A stretch of 64,000 nucleotides of DNA from Candidatus Gastranaerophilales bacterium (GCA_947624975.1 CANQMP010000006.1:1-64000), one strand, 5' to 3'; numbered from the stretch's first letter, positions 1 to 8,911 are shown. Notes: generated by a model not told the origin, from the sequence alone. Numbers and translations: made by a program.

Positions 1-384
1 TACTGGAAAAGAATTTGAGTTGAGCGGTAAAAGCGTATGTTACTTAGGAACAGATTACAATGCCATAAATTGTTCAAGTTCAGCTTCATCAACTGAAGAT
101 TACAAGACTTATTGTGGCAGTGGGTCAAGCTATATAAACGATTATTGGGCGGGTGCAATGAAGGCATGTGCAGAGATGGGCATGAAACTACCAACCAGTG
201 GTGAATTACAGACGTTATATGGCAACAAAAGTGATGCAACTTCTGCTGGTGTTTCTCTAAGCGGCTGGTTTTGGTCGTCTTCCGAGAACGGCACCTACAA
301 CGCGTACGTTGTCCGTTTCGGCAATGGACACACGGACTACGACTGCAAGACCGGCCTCTACCAAGTGCTCTGCTCAGGTAGCTA
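1..384 (+). CDS. 3' end of C-type-lectin-like (DUF1566-like) protein, probable DGR variable protein
   Basis: The reading frame is open from the window edge, so the gene is 5'-truncated; the TTG at 20 is only an internal codon. The visible part has the AMKACAEMGMKLPTSGEL and GWFWSSSE motifs of the C-type-lectin-like fold found at the C-termini of many secreted or pilin-like proteins, ending in VLCSGS. From about 265 to the stop the codons change sharply: most end in C (AAC, TAC, GAC, GGC, CTC), while upstream codons are AT-rich as in the rest of the window. This is what a diversity-generating retroelement variable region looks like, since AAC template codons become NNC. The reverse transcriptase and template repeat are not in this window. 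Confidence 0.7.
265..384 (+). other. Candidate DGR variable region (VR)
   Basis: About 115 bases at the extreme 3' end of a lectin-fold gene, visibly richer in GC than the surroundings. Twenty-two of the last 35 codons are NNC. The GC-richer end near the stop codon could serve as the initiation-of-mutagenic-homology segment. A perfect 11-bp hairpin lies about 65 bases downstream. The call is inferred from position, fold and codon pattern; no template repeat was found. Confidence 0.5.
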
Positions 385-449
385 ATCTGATAATGTGGTT
401 GTTTGTGTAGAGTAATAAATCTTTCAAATTCCTTTCTGGAAAATACAGC

Positions 450-484
450 CCGACGGCGGATTCTCCGCCGTCGGTGCTTTTTTA
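450..484 (+). terminator. Strong intrinsic terminator hairpin
   Basis: Perfect 11-bp stem (CCGACGGCGGA / TCCGCCGTCGG) with a TTC loop, followed by TGC and a T run. It ends transcription of the lectin-fold gene. It could also be a hairpin downstream of the variable region, as seen at some retroelement targets. Confidence 0.8.
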
Positions 485-735
485 ACCCACCCCATCCCTC
501 CCTTGAAAAGGGAGGGAGTAAGACTGTCATTGCGAGCGAATGCGAAGCAATCCAGCCTTTTAATTTGCACGAAGTGCTTATTTATTTGACCCCTCACCCT
601 AACCCTCTCCCGCACGAAGGTCAATTCGACGGGGAGAGGGAATTTTTATGCAAGGGATGAGGAAAAATCTCACGTTAACACCATATATTGCGTGCAGGCT
701 CAGCCTGCCACCTTTCACGTCTCACTTTTCACCTA
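484..735. repeat. Interspersed palindromic repeat cluster, copy A
   Basis: No gene. The stretch is a mosaic of short hairpin modules that recur elsewhere in the window: a CCCTCCCTTG..GGGAGGG hairpin, a 30-base module at 527-556 repeated exactly near 19661-19690, a CTCTCCCGCACGAAGG..GGGGAGAGGG module (repeated near 19770, and inverted near 62330), and a GTGCAGGCTCAGCCTGCC hairpin module near 690-712 (repeated near 19835 and 63540). Short ORFs on both strands here are artefacts of the repeats. Confidence 0.75.
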
Positions 736-737
736 AA

Positions 738-766
738 AAAGACGGGATATAAAATCCCGTCTTCTT
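738..766 (-). terminator. Intrinsic terminator of nifJ
   Basis: GACGGGAT / ATCCCGTC stem with a 5-base loop. Read on the minus strand it is followed by a run of six T, just beyond the nifJ stop codon. Confidence 0.85.
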
Positions 767-786
767 TCTGATGTTTGAACTTGTTT

Positions 787-3700
787 TTATTTAACCAGTT
801 CACCTACCGCTTTGAACATTGCCATGCGATTTGCGGCATCTTGTTCTGCCTGAGTATACAGAGCTTCCGCAGCTTCGGGGTTCGTTTTCAAAAGTGATTT
901 GTAACGTCCTTCCGATCTGATGAAGTCCTGATAATTCTCTTTCGGCTCTTTAGCATCCCAACTGAACGGTTGTTCATTCGCCGGATTATATCTGTAAAGC
1001 GGATAATATCCTGCTTCAACCGCACGTTTCTGTTCCGTTTGAGTTTTGCTCATATCAATACCGTGTGCGATACAAGGTGCGTAAGCAAAGATTATTGACG
1101 GTCCGTTGTAGCTTTCAGCTTCCTGGAACGCTTTAAGAGTTTGACCTCTGTCTGCACCCAATGCCACTGATGCAACGTATACATAGCCGTAAGACATACT
1201 CATCAAGCCCATATTCTTCTTATATGTTCTCTTTCCGCCTGTTGCGAATTTTGCGACCGCACCCGTCGGAGTCGATTTGGATGCCTGACCGCCTGTATTT
1301 GAGTAAACTTCGGTGTCAAGTACGAGGATATTGATGTTTCTGTTCTGTGCAAGAACGTGGTCAATACCGCCGTAACCGATGTCGTTTGCCCATCCGTCAC
1401 CGCCTATTATCCATATTGATTTATCGGTGAAGTAGTCTTGAAGTTCTCTAACCTTTGCGACATTGGGACATCCGCAGTCTGCGTATTTTGCAAGAACTTC
1501 TTTTGCTTTAGTTTGAGCTTTTACCGCTTCATCGGTTTTTGAGTTATCCCAGTGTGAGAGAGCTTCCGTTAAAGCTTCTTTCAAATCAGCCGGAGCTTTT
1601 TCATCAGCGATAACTTTTTCGGCATAATCTTTCAAGGTTGTTCTGTTGGAATCAACCGCTAATCTCATACCGAAACCGAATTCAGCGTTATCTTCAAACA
1701 AGGAGTTTGCCCAAGCGGGGCCTCTGCCTTCTTTTGTTTTAGTGTAAGGAATTGTCGGGAATGTACCCGAGTAAATTGATGAACATCCTGTTGCGTTTGC
1801 AACGATAGCGTTTTCACCGAAAAGTTGTGAAACGAGTTTTACATAAGGTGTTTCACCGCATCCTGCACAAGCTCCGGAGAATTCAAACAACGGTTTTCTG
1901 AGCATTGCACCCTTAATCGTTTTGGTAGTGTTTTTGCCCATCACGTTGTCAGGTAATTCATCAAAGAATTTCTCGTTAACCGATTCGCAAAGTTCTTCTT
2001 CTTTTTCGATTGACGACCATGTAAGAGCTTGTTTTTCAGGGTTCTTGTTAGCTGGACACTGGTCAACACAAACTCCGCAGCCTGTACAATCTTTGCAGTA
2101 TACCTGAACTTTGAATTTTTCGCCGTCGCCGGGTCTTGCATCAACTGTTGTGAAGTTTGCAGGTGCATTTTTAAGGTTGTCGGCTTCAATTAATTTAGTT
2201 CTGATAGCTGCGTGCGGACATGCAGATGCACAAATTCCGCACTGAATACAGTTTTGTGAATTCCAATGAGGAACTCGAGGTGCGATACCGCGTTTTTCAA
2301 GGCAAGCTGTTCCCGTCGGAATTACACCGTCATTTGACATAGCGGAAACGGGAATGTCATCGCCTTTTAATCTCATTGAAGGTTCAATGATTTTCTTAGC
2401 GAAATCGGATGCATCGTCGGGTATAAGTTTTACTTCATTTGCAGAGCAAACGCCTGACAGAGATGACGGAACGGTAACTTCTTCCGTTGCGTTAACCGCT
2501 GCATCAATAAGTGCTAAGTTCATATTTACAACGTCATCGCCTTTTTTCTTGAAGGTTTTCTTAGTCATTTCTCTCATACCTTCAAGTGCTTGTTCAAACG
2601 GAATAATTCCAGAAACTTTGAAGTATGCAACCATCATTACGGTGTTTGCGCCTTTTCCTCTTAATCCAGGTTGTTCCTTGATAAGCTTTTCGGCATCAAC
2701 GTTATAGAATTTGATTTTGTTGTTGATAATTGTTTCCTGCATTTCTCTTGTAAGGTGTGAGAATGCCTCATCCTTAGACCACGGACTGTTAAGCAGGAAT
2801 GTACCGCCCTGTTTTATGCCTCTTAACATATCGTATCTGCCGATGTATGCGTGAGCCGAGCAGGATACGAAATCCGGAGCGGTAATAAGGTAAGTTGATT
2901 TAATCGGTTTATCGCCAAATCTCAGGTGAGAAACGGTTACACCGAATGATTTCTTTGAGTCATAAGCAAAGTATGCCTGAGCATCTTTGTTTGTGTATTG
3001 ACCGATAATTTTAATAGAGTTTTTGTTAGCACCTACGGTACCGTCTGAACCAAGCCCCCAGAACATACAGTTTGTTGTTCCTTCGGGTTCTGTTACGATA
3101 TGTTCTTCAATTTTTAAAGATTTATTTGTAACGTCATCGTCAATACCTACGGTAAATCCGTGGAAACCGTTGTTTTCAAGATGTTTGTAAATCGCATAAA
3201 CCATTGACGGAGTAAATTCTTTTGAAGATAAACCGTATCTGCCGCCGATTACTCTTACATCTTTGTTTTCTATTGCCGCTACAACATCAAGGTACAAAGG
3301 TTCACCGATAGAACCGGGTTCTTTTGTTCTGTCGATAACTGCAATACGTTTAACCGATTTCGGTAAAGCTTCGTTGAAGCGTTTAACATCAAACGGTCTG
3401 TAAAGTCTAACCTTAACCAAACCGTATTTTTTACCCTGTTTGCTGTTCAGGTATTCGATCGTTTCTTCGATAGTTTCGCAGGAAGAACCGATTGCTACGA
3501 TAACATCAGTTGCGTCTGCCGCACCTACATAATCAAACGGATGATACTGTCTGCCCGTAACTTTTGCAACTTTGTCCATATATTCCTGAACGATATCGGG
3601 AACTGCTTCATAGTATTTGTTAACTGTTTCTCTGCCCTGGAAGTAAACATCGGTGTTTTGTGCGCCGACTTTACAAACCGGAGCTTCAGGACGTAATGCA

Positions 3701-4317
3701 CGTTTTCTGAATTCTTCAATGTATTGAGGTTCAACAAGTGAAGCGATATCGTCATACGAAATTTCTTCAATTTTGTGAACTTCATGCGAAGTTCTGAAGC
3801 CGTCAAAGAACTGCAAGAAAGGAACTTTAGCCTTGTAAGTCGAAAGATGCGCGACCAAAGCCATATCCATTTCTTCCTGAACCGAGTTAGCGGCTAACAT
3901 TGCGTAACCTGTATTACGGCATCCCATAACGTCAGTGTGATCCCCGAATATAGCAAGTGATTGAGCCGCCAATGCACGAGCAGATACGTGAATTACGTGC
4001 GGTAACATTTCACCTGCCGCTTTATGCATAACGGGAATCATCAAAAGTAATCCCTGTGATGCCGTGTATGTTGAAGTCAGCGAACCTGCCACCAATGATC
4101 CGTGAACCGCACCTGCGGCACCTGCTTCCGATTGCATTTCGGCAACTTTTACTTCCTGACCCCAAATGTTCTTCTTGTGCTGTGAAGCCCATTCATCTAC
4201 CCATTCACCCATTGTAGATGAAGGAGTGATGGGATAAATCGCCGACACTTCGCTTAATGCATACGCAACGTGTGCGGCAGCGTAGTTTCCGTCTACTGTA
4301 ATAGTCTTTCCGGACAT
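787..4317 (-). CDS. nifJ: Pyruvate:ferredoxin (flavodoxin) oxidoreductase
   Basis: Full-length (1176 aa) single-chain enzyme that oxidises pyruvate with CoA to acetyl-CoA, CO2 and reduced ferredoxin; cytoplasmic and central to anaerobic carbon metabolism. The N-terminal TPP-binding domain has YPITPSSTMGEW. Two 4Fe-4S ferredoxin clusters are visible in the middle (CIQCGICASACP and CKDCTGCGVCVDQCP), with further cysteines near CAGCGETPY. The C-terminal TPP site has GGDGWANDIGYGG. A strong ribosome site, TAAGGAGG, precedes the ATG. It is a single-gene unit with its own terminator. Confidence 0.97.
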   Translation of the reverse strand: MSGKTITVDGNYAAAHVAYALSEVSAIYPITPSSTMGEWVDEWASQHKKNIWGQEVKVAEMQSEAGAAGAVHGSLVAGSLTSTYTASQGLLLMIPVMHKAAGEMLPHVIHVSARALAAQSLAIFGDHTDVMGCRNTGYAMLAANSVQEEMDMALVAHLSTYKAKVPFLQFFDGFRTSHEVHKIEEISYDDIASLVEPQYIEEFRKRALRPEAPVCKVGAQNTDVYFQGRETVNKYYEAVPDIVQEYMDKVAKVTGRQYHPFDYVGAADATDVIVAIGSSCETIEETIEYLNSKQGKKYGLVKVRLYRPFDVKRFNEALPKSVKRIAVIDRTKEPGSIGEPLYLDVVAAIENKDVRVIGGRYGLSSKEFTPSMVYAIYKHLENNGFHGFTVGIDDDVTNKSLKIEEHIVTEPEGTTNCMFWGLGSDGTVGANKNSIKIIGQYTNKDAQAYFAYDSKKSFGVTVSHLRFGDKPIKSTYLITAPDFVSCSAHAYIGRYDMLRGIKQGGTFLLNSPWSKDEAFSHLTREMQETIINNKIKFYNVDAEKLIKEQPGLRGKGANTVMMVAYFKVSGIIPFEQALEGMREMTKKTFKKKGDDVVNMNLALIDAAVNATEEVTVPSSLSGVCSANEVKLIPDDASDFAKKIIEPSMRLKGDDIPVSAMSNDGVIPTGTACLEKRGIAPRVPHWNSQNCIQCGICASACPHAAIRTKLIEADNLKNAPANFTTVDARPGDGEKFKVQVYCKDCTGCGVCVDQCPANKNPEKQALTWSSIEKEEELCESVNEKFFDELPDNVMGKNTTKTIKGAMLRKPLFEFSGACAGCGETPYVKLVSQLFGENAIVANATGCSSIYSGTFPTIPYTKTKEGRGPAWANSLFEDNAEFGFGMRLAVDSNRTTLKDYAEKVIADEKAPADLKEALTEALSHWDNSKTDEAVKAQTKAKEVLAKYADCGCPNVAKVRELQDYFTDKSIWIIGGDGWANDIGYGGIDHVLAQNRNINILVLDTEVYSNTGGQASKSTPTGAVAKFATGGKRTYKKNMGLMSMSYGYVYVASVALGADRGQTLKAFQEAESYNGPSIIFAYAPCIAHGIDMSKTQTEQKRAVEAGYYPLYRYNPANEQPFSWDAKEPKENYQDFIRSEGRYKSLLKTNPEAAEALYTQAEQDAANRMAMFKAVGELVK

Positions 4318-4496
4318 AATTTAATAACCTCCTTATTTAAAATACGCTATTTTTAATACCACAATATTTTAATACAAACAAAGCTGCATGACAAAAAAAT
4401 GTTAATGTAAATTAATGTTACAATTTTTTGTATTTTCTCTGATTTTATATCAAAATTTTTTTCAGGTGTTTTATATAAATAAGGAAAGGTAAATTA

Positions 4497-5699
4497 ATGA
4501 ATATACAATTTTTAACCCCAAAAATTATATCTTATTCAAACAAAGCTGATATTAAGCGTAACAGACCTGTTACGAGTTCAAATCTTACAGATTTGAACCG
4601 TGATACAGTTTCTTTTAGCGGAAGATATTCAAATGTCGGAAATACATTGGCTGATTATATGGAAGCCTCTCTTGCCCTGCAAACTCCGCGTCTTAAACGT
4701 ATTGCAACAACATATCTTGACGTTTTGGAATCCGTTGTTAACAAATTAAAAGATGAGGGTTTTTCTATGGACAGAGCTTATTGCGAAAAGCATCCGGTTA
4801 AATCCCCGCAGTCTTACACAAGCAAAATTGTCCGCTCAGGAAAATTTAAAGTTCCCGATACAATTAGGGCGACAATTTTTTGCAATGACTTGTATGATTT
4901 AGAAAAACTGAATAATAAGCTCCTTCCGGAGATGGAGCAGCGCGGTTATGTCGTCGCTAAAACCGAAATGCCCATGAATGATTTGATAAAAAGAGGTTTT
5001 AAACCAAATGCGTTAGAAGCCGAAAAATCCGACAGTATATATATTAATGTTCCCGATTTGGATATCAGGCTTGAAGATGCTGCCTCTCAGGCTCATAAAC
5101 TAAACCCTAAATACCGTTATTGTATCGGTAATCCCCAAAAATCAGGGTATGAAGATATTCAAATCCGCTTTGTCAGAGATTTTGACAAAAAGAAAGCTCC
5201 TATTCAACACGAGCTCATAGTTCTTTTCGGGCCGGAATACTCATCAGCAAAGCATCAGGAATATGAACATGTTTATAAGCACATCAGAAATTTTGAAAAA
5301 TTACATGCAAGTTTTGATGATGCCAGTGTGAATTCCAAAAAAGCTAACAGATACATGGATTTAATCAAACTTATGTTCAGGGGAAAAGTTTCCGAAAAGT
5401 TGTTCCTTAATGCTAAAAACAAAGATTTGTACGGTATTAATGAAGAATTGCCCATTACTTTCGGTGAATGTGATAAAAACTTGTTCAACAGTTATTTCAG
5501 AGGTTTGAGAACTGCTCTTTCTGACTACTATTCGGAATTGAAGAAAACCGCATCGTCACTGGTCGCAAAACGGCTCTTAGCTAAAAATGCAAAAGATGAT
5601 ATGCAAATATTGGCAGATATGCAGGAAGGTTTATCTCAAACAATAAAGAGATATAACTACGAAAACGATATAAAAAATCTGTTAAACGCTAATAATTGA
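4497..5699 (+). CDS. RelA/SpoT-like nucleotidyltransferase-fold protein (uncertain)
   Basis: A 400-aa protein of uncertain function. Residues ~75-275 resemble the RelA/SpoT synthetase fold: a basic S-x-TSKI-x-R-x-GK stretch, PDTIRATIFCNDLYDL (where synthetases have a DI-x-G-x-R core), NPQKSGYEDIQIRFV (compare the PK-x-GY-x-S segment), then HELIVLFGP. No hydrolase or TGS domain is present and the C-terminus is helical. The first ~45 residues are low-complexity and end in VSFSG, a leader-like tail. Ribosome site AAGGAAAGG precedes the ATG. Its 3' end overlaps the convergent rlmD by 18 bases. Whether it makes (p)ppGpp or modifies RNA cannot be told from sequence. Confidence 0.55.
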   Translation: MNIQFLTPKIISYSNKADIKRNRPVTSSNLTDLNRDTVSFSGRYSNVGNTLADYMEASLALQTPRLKRIATTYLDVLESVVNKLKDEGFSMDRAYCEKHPVKSPQSYTSKIVRSGKFKVPDTIRATIFCNDLYDLEKLNNKLLPEMEQRGYVVAKTEMPMNDLIKRGFKPNALEAEKSDSIYINVPDLDIRLEDAASQAHKLNPKYRYCIGNPQKSGYEDIQIRFVRDFDKKKAPIQHELIVLFGPEYSSAKHQEYEHVYKHIRNFEKLHASFDDASVNSKKANRYMDLIKLMFRGKVSEKLFLNAKNKDLYGINEELPITFGECDKNLFNSYFRGLRTALSDYYSELKKTASSLVAKRLLAKNAKDDMQILADMQEGLSQTIKRYNYENDIKNLLNANN

Positions 5700-7025
5700 T
5701 ACGTTTTCAATGTGATAAGTATGGCAGAACATATCGTATGGCTGAATGTTTTTGACTTTACAACCTTTTTCGCATAAATATTTCAAATCCCTTGCAAGCG
5801 TGGAGGGGTTACAGCTTACGTAAATAATTTCGGTTTTTGTGTGAGTCAATGTTTCATCCAAAACCTCCCGTGTACACCCTTTTCTTGGAGGGTCAAGAAT
5901 TGTTATATCAAATTTACGCCCGCAGGATTTCAAATATTTCAGGGTATCTTGGGCGTATAATTTCACATTTTTAATATTGTTTTGAATTAACACATCTTTT
6001 GCCATTGAAATTGAAGCTTCGTTTTCTTCCACGCTGACAACCTCTTTTGCATAATCACTGACGACAATTCCGAATGTTGCAATTCCTGCGTAAGCATCCA
6101 AAACCTTCGGATTTTCAAATCTTGAAACTTCATCTTTTACGGCTTTGAAAATATTTTCCGCACTTGACGGATTTACCTGAAAAAATGTGTCAGCCCCGAT
6201 TTTAAAGATTTTATCAATAATTTTTTCTTCAATGTAATCTTTTCCAAGCAGACATTGAGTTTTTTCTCCGAAAATGACGTTTGTCTTTTTGGGGTTGAAA
6301 TTAACGCATACTCCGCTAACCTTATCAAACCCGTTTTTAATCGCTTTTGCAAAATCTTTGATATTCTTCGATACATTTTCGGAATTTAAAACCAGCGTAA
6401 CAAGGTTTTCTTCCGAATATTCACTGCATCTTATAACAACATGCCTGAGCATTCCGCCGTAAGTTTTTTCGTCATAACCCGTAATGTCATATTCAGGAGC
6501 TTTTTCTCTTATAAATTCAATAATTTCATCGCAAATTTGAGGTTGTATCGGACAGTATTTTATATTAACACATTCGTGACTTTGCGGTTTATAATAGCCT
6601 GCAATTATTCTCCCCGAAGGCTTTTGAACAACGGGATACTGAACTTTATACCTGTAATTTCTGATTTTTGGAGAAGGAACAGGTTTTGGAATTTCAATAT
6701 CAAGCCCGCCGATTTTTTTCATGGTATCTTGCACGATTTGTCTTTTTAATTCAAGCTGATATTCGTAATCAATAAACTGCATTTGACAAGACCCGCAAAC
6801 CTTTTGCATCGGACAGAAAGGTTGAATCCTGTGTCCGGAAGGCGATAAAACCTCGACTGTTTCAGCTTCCGCATAATTTTTTGAAACTTTATTGATTTTT
6901 GCTTTAACCACATCATCAGGGCAACTTCCGCTCACAAAAATAACTTCTCCGTCAAATTTCGCTATTCCCGTACCTAAATTTGATATTTTATCGATGGTTA
7001 AAGTAAGAATATCATTCCTTTGCAT
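5682..7025 (-). CDS. rlmD: 23S rRNA (uracil-5-)-methyltransferase, RumA/RlmD family
   Basis: 447 aa. An N-terminal TRAM-like RNA-binding domain (residues ~1-60) is followed by an iron-sulphur cysteine set (CPMQKVCGSCQMQF plus a later C) and a C-terminal SAM methyltransferase domain with LDAYAGIATFGI (motif I), ILDPPRKGC and the VSCNPSTLARD nucleophile region. It methylates C5 of a uridine in 23S rRNA, or in tRNA in related enzymes. The exact target uridine cannot be assigned. Single gene, convergent with the RelA/SpoT-like gene. Confidence 0.9.
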   Translation of the reverse strand: MQRNDILTLTIDKISNLGTGIAKFDGEVIFVSGSCPDDVVKAKINKVSKNYAEAETVEVLSPSGHRIQPFCPMQKVCGSCQMQFIDYEYQLELKRQIVQDTMKKIGGLDIEIPKPVPSPKIRNYRYKVQYPVVQKPSGRIIAGYYKPQSHECVNIKYCPIQPQICDEIIEFIREKAPEYDITGYDEKTYGGMLRHVVIRCSEYSEENLVTLVLNSENVSKNIKDFAKAIKNGFDKVSGVCVNFNPKKTNVIFGEKTQCLLGKDYIEEKIIDKIFKIGADTFFQVNPSSAENIFKAVKDEVSRFENPKVLDAYAGIATFGIVVSDYAKEVVSVEENEASISMAKDVLIQNNIKNVKLYAQDTLKYLKSCGRKFDITILDPPRKGCTREVLDETLTHTKTEIIYVSCNPSTLARDLKYLCEKGCKVKNIQPYDMFCHTYHIENVSIISV

Positions 7026-7044
7026 AAAAGTATTTTAGCACAAA

Positions 7045-7788
7045 TCAACGTAAATTTTTGAAATAATCTTTTTCTTGTAATGCTTTGTATGTACAAGATA
7101 TCCCGTTGTATTCACTGGTGCTGCTGTTTGAACAATATGTTTCATCGTTTGTAAATAGAGTTCCTTCTGCACCCATCGGTTGTAATCCCTTTTGTGTAAT
7201 CTGAAATGTAAATAAATCATGCCCGAGCCTGTTAGGGGCTTTTGAATATCCGTTTACGTCAACTGATATTAATAACAATTTTGCATTTTCTATTCCGTCA
7301 AATTTATTATTGTTATCTTTATAGTAGTCAATGTTTAAATCGGCATTTTCCATAAAAATCATACTACCGTCTGCAAGCATTATTTGTCCGTCGTCCAGAA
7401 ATCTCCTTATAGTACTTTTTTTACCGTTAAAAGTCATATAGTTCATATCAGTTTGTTCGATACAATTATGACAATTCAAGTCACTTTCGCTTTTACAAGC
7501 ATTTGCATATTTGAGATATGGTATAAGCTTAGGATGTAATTCAGCTGCCCTAATGTAATTCGGGCTGTAGTCAATATTTAAATCTGTAAACATCATTTGT
7601 ACAGCTTGAGAAATAACTGTTGCATTTTTTTTCAAAGCTGTTTTTAACAGTTCATTTTTATAATTGTTTATTATTGCAGGCAGTGCTAGAGCTGCTATAA
7701 CACCGATGATACCTAAAGTTATAAGAGTTTCCGCAAGCGTAAATGCTGATTTCTTATTCACGTCAAAATTAGTGTCAGTAAAATCCAT
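7045..7788 (-). CDS. Prepilin-like protein with N-terminal methylation motif
   Basis: 247 aa. A short polar leader is followed by the type IV prepilin motif (AFTLAETLITLGIIGVIAAL), with Glu at mature position 5, and a hydrophobic helix to residue ~40. The globular C-terminal part is cysteine-rich (CNC-type pairs, ETYCSNSS), so disulphides are likely in the exported domain. It would be cleaved by a prepilin peptidase and assembled into a pilus or pseudopilus, but no assembly genes are in the window. Ribosome site GGAGGG lies just upstream. It diverges from a small HTH gene 61 bases away. Confidence 0.85.
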   Translation of the reverse strand: MDFTDTNFDVNKKSAFTLAETLITLGIIGVIAALALPAIINNYKNELLKTALKKNATVISQAVQMMFTDLNIDYSPNYIRAAELHPKLIPYLKYANACKSESDLNCHNCIEQTDMNYMTFNGKKSTIRRFLDDGQIMLADGSMIFMENADLNIDYYKDNNNKFDGIENAKLLLISVDVNGYSKAPNRLGHDLFTFQITQKGLQPMGAEGTLFTNDETYCSNSSTSEYNGISCTYKALQEKDYFKNLR

Positions 7789-7817
7789 ATGCCCTCCATA
7801 TTTTTTAAGATATATTT

Positions 7818-7849
7818 AATAAGACATATCTAATTTAGCATATCTTATT
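7818..7849. promoter_or_regulatory. Operator-like inverted repeat between prepilin and HTH genes
   Basis: AATAAGA and TCTTATT arms bracket ATAT-containing boxes, directly abutting the HTH start codon and lying in the 61-base divergent gap. Likely bound by the neighbouring HTH protein; inferred from position only. Confidence 0.45.
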
Positions 7850-8146
7850 ATGATTGTCAATATGTCTTACGTTAGAAAAACTAATATTGTAAAAAAAGAA
7901 GAACTTTTACGTGTTATCGGAAAATTGATTAAAGAAAAAAGACTCAAGAAGAATAAAGGAATATTACTGCTCGGGTATGAATATGATATTTCGGGAAGTT
8001 CAATAATGAATTTGGAAAAAGGTAAAAGAGATGTGCAAATTACGACACTTTGGAAATTGGCAAATGCTTTTGGGATACCTTTTTCAGATTTTATCAAAGA
8101 AGTTGAAAGTAATTTACCCAAAGACTTTAAACTGGTTGATGATTAG
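7850..8146 (+). CDS. Small HTH (Xre-type) regulator
   Basis: 98 aa with a helix-turn-helix at residues ~15-80. GKLIKEKRLKKNKGILLLGYEYDISGSSIMNLEKGKRDVQ is split by the turn typical of Cro/C1 repressors, and is followed by TLWKLANAFGIPFSDFI. An alternative start is the ATG at 7862; neither has a clear ribosome site. It is divergent from a prepilin gene, an arrangement seen twice more in this window, which suggests it controls that gene and itself. Confidence 0.8.
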   Translation: MIVNMSYVRKTNIVKKEELLRVIGKLIKEKRLKKNKGILLLGYEYDISGSSIMNLEKGKRDVQITTLWKLANAFGIPFSDFIKEVESNLPKDFKLVDD

Positions 8147-8228
8147 TATAATATTTGCGGCATTATAATTAGGTGTAATTTTTGATTTTGTATTTTTATG
8201 TTACAATTCTATCGAAAGGAGTTTTTAT

Positions 8229-8735
8229 ATGGATTTGATTAACTTATTTAAAGAAAGATATTCTGTCAGAAAGTTTACCGCACAAAAGGTTGAGGATGAA
8301 AAAATTGACCTTATTTTACAAGCCGGTCGGCTTGCACCGACTGCGGTTAATAATCAGCCGCAGAGAATTTTTGTTATAAAAAGCGATGAGGCTGTTGCAA
8401 AGCTTAAAAACGTTACGCCGTATCATTTTAACGCATCGGTTGTGTTTTTAATCTGTTATGACACGGAAAAAAGCTGGAAAAATCCGTTTAGCGGCAGGGA
8501 TATGGGAATTGTGGATGCAAGTATCGTAACAACACACATGATGCTTGAGGTGGCAAATTTAGGGTTGGGAGCTACATGGGTAGGGTATTTCGACCCGAAA
8601 GTTGTGTCTGAAACATTTGAATTGCCTGAAAATATTGTTCCTGTTGCACTTTTGCCTGTAGGTTATCCTGATTTAGCACCTTCACCCCGTCATGCAGAAC
8701 GCCTTGAACTGAAAGAAACGGTGAAATATTTATAG
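8229..8735 (+). CDS. Nitroreductase-family FMN-dependent oxidoreductase
   Basis: 168 aa, a compact nitroreductase. The N-terminal RYSVRKF and the LAPTAVNNQPQRIFVI segment form the FMN-binding site, and the C-terminal ATWVGYFDPK..LLPVGYP segment is typical. Such enzymes are cytoplasmic homodimers reducing nitro compounds or quinones with NAD(P)H; the physiological substrate is unknown. Ribosome site AAAGGAG and an upstream TGTTACAAT -10-like box are visible. Confidence 0.9.
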   Translation: MDLINLFKERYSVRKFTAQKVEDEKIDLILQAGRLAPTAVNNQPQRIFVIKSDEAVAKLKNVTPYHFNASVVFLICYDTEKSWKNPFSGRDMGIVDASIVTTHMMLEVANLGLGATWVGYFDPKVVSETFELPENIVPVALLPVGYPDLAPSPRHAERLELKETVKYL

Positions 8736-8758
8736 AAAAGCGATTTACGGAATAAACG

Positions 8759-8911
8759 ATGTCAGGGGATTACAAAAAATTATTAAATAAAAAAAAGAAA
8801 AAGGAATTTGCAAATCCGAAGACAATGGGTGTCAATATTGACAAGAACGAGTATTACGAGATAATACTGTCGAATTCCGCACATCCTGAGCGAATGGACA
8901 AAAACTCTTGA
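8759..8911 (+). CDS. Small hypothetical protein, 50 aa
   Basis: Short lysine-rich frame (MSGDYKKLLNKKKKKEFANP...) ending in AHPERMDKNS. It starts 24 bases after the nitroreductase stop and could be translated from the same transcript. No recognised domain. Its stop codon overlaps a TTGACA box (8908-8913) that may drive the tRNA region downstream. It could be chance. Confidence 0.35.
   Translation: MSGDYKKLLNKKKKKEFANPKTMGVNIDKNEYYEIILSNSAHPERMDKNS

Noticed and set aside
403-660. ORFs on both strands after the lectin-fold gene
   Set aside because: They are made of the interspersed hairpin repeats and appear equally on both strands.
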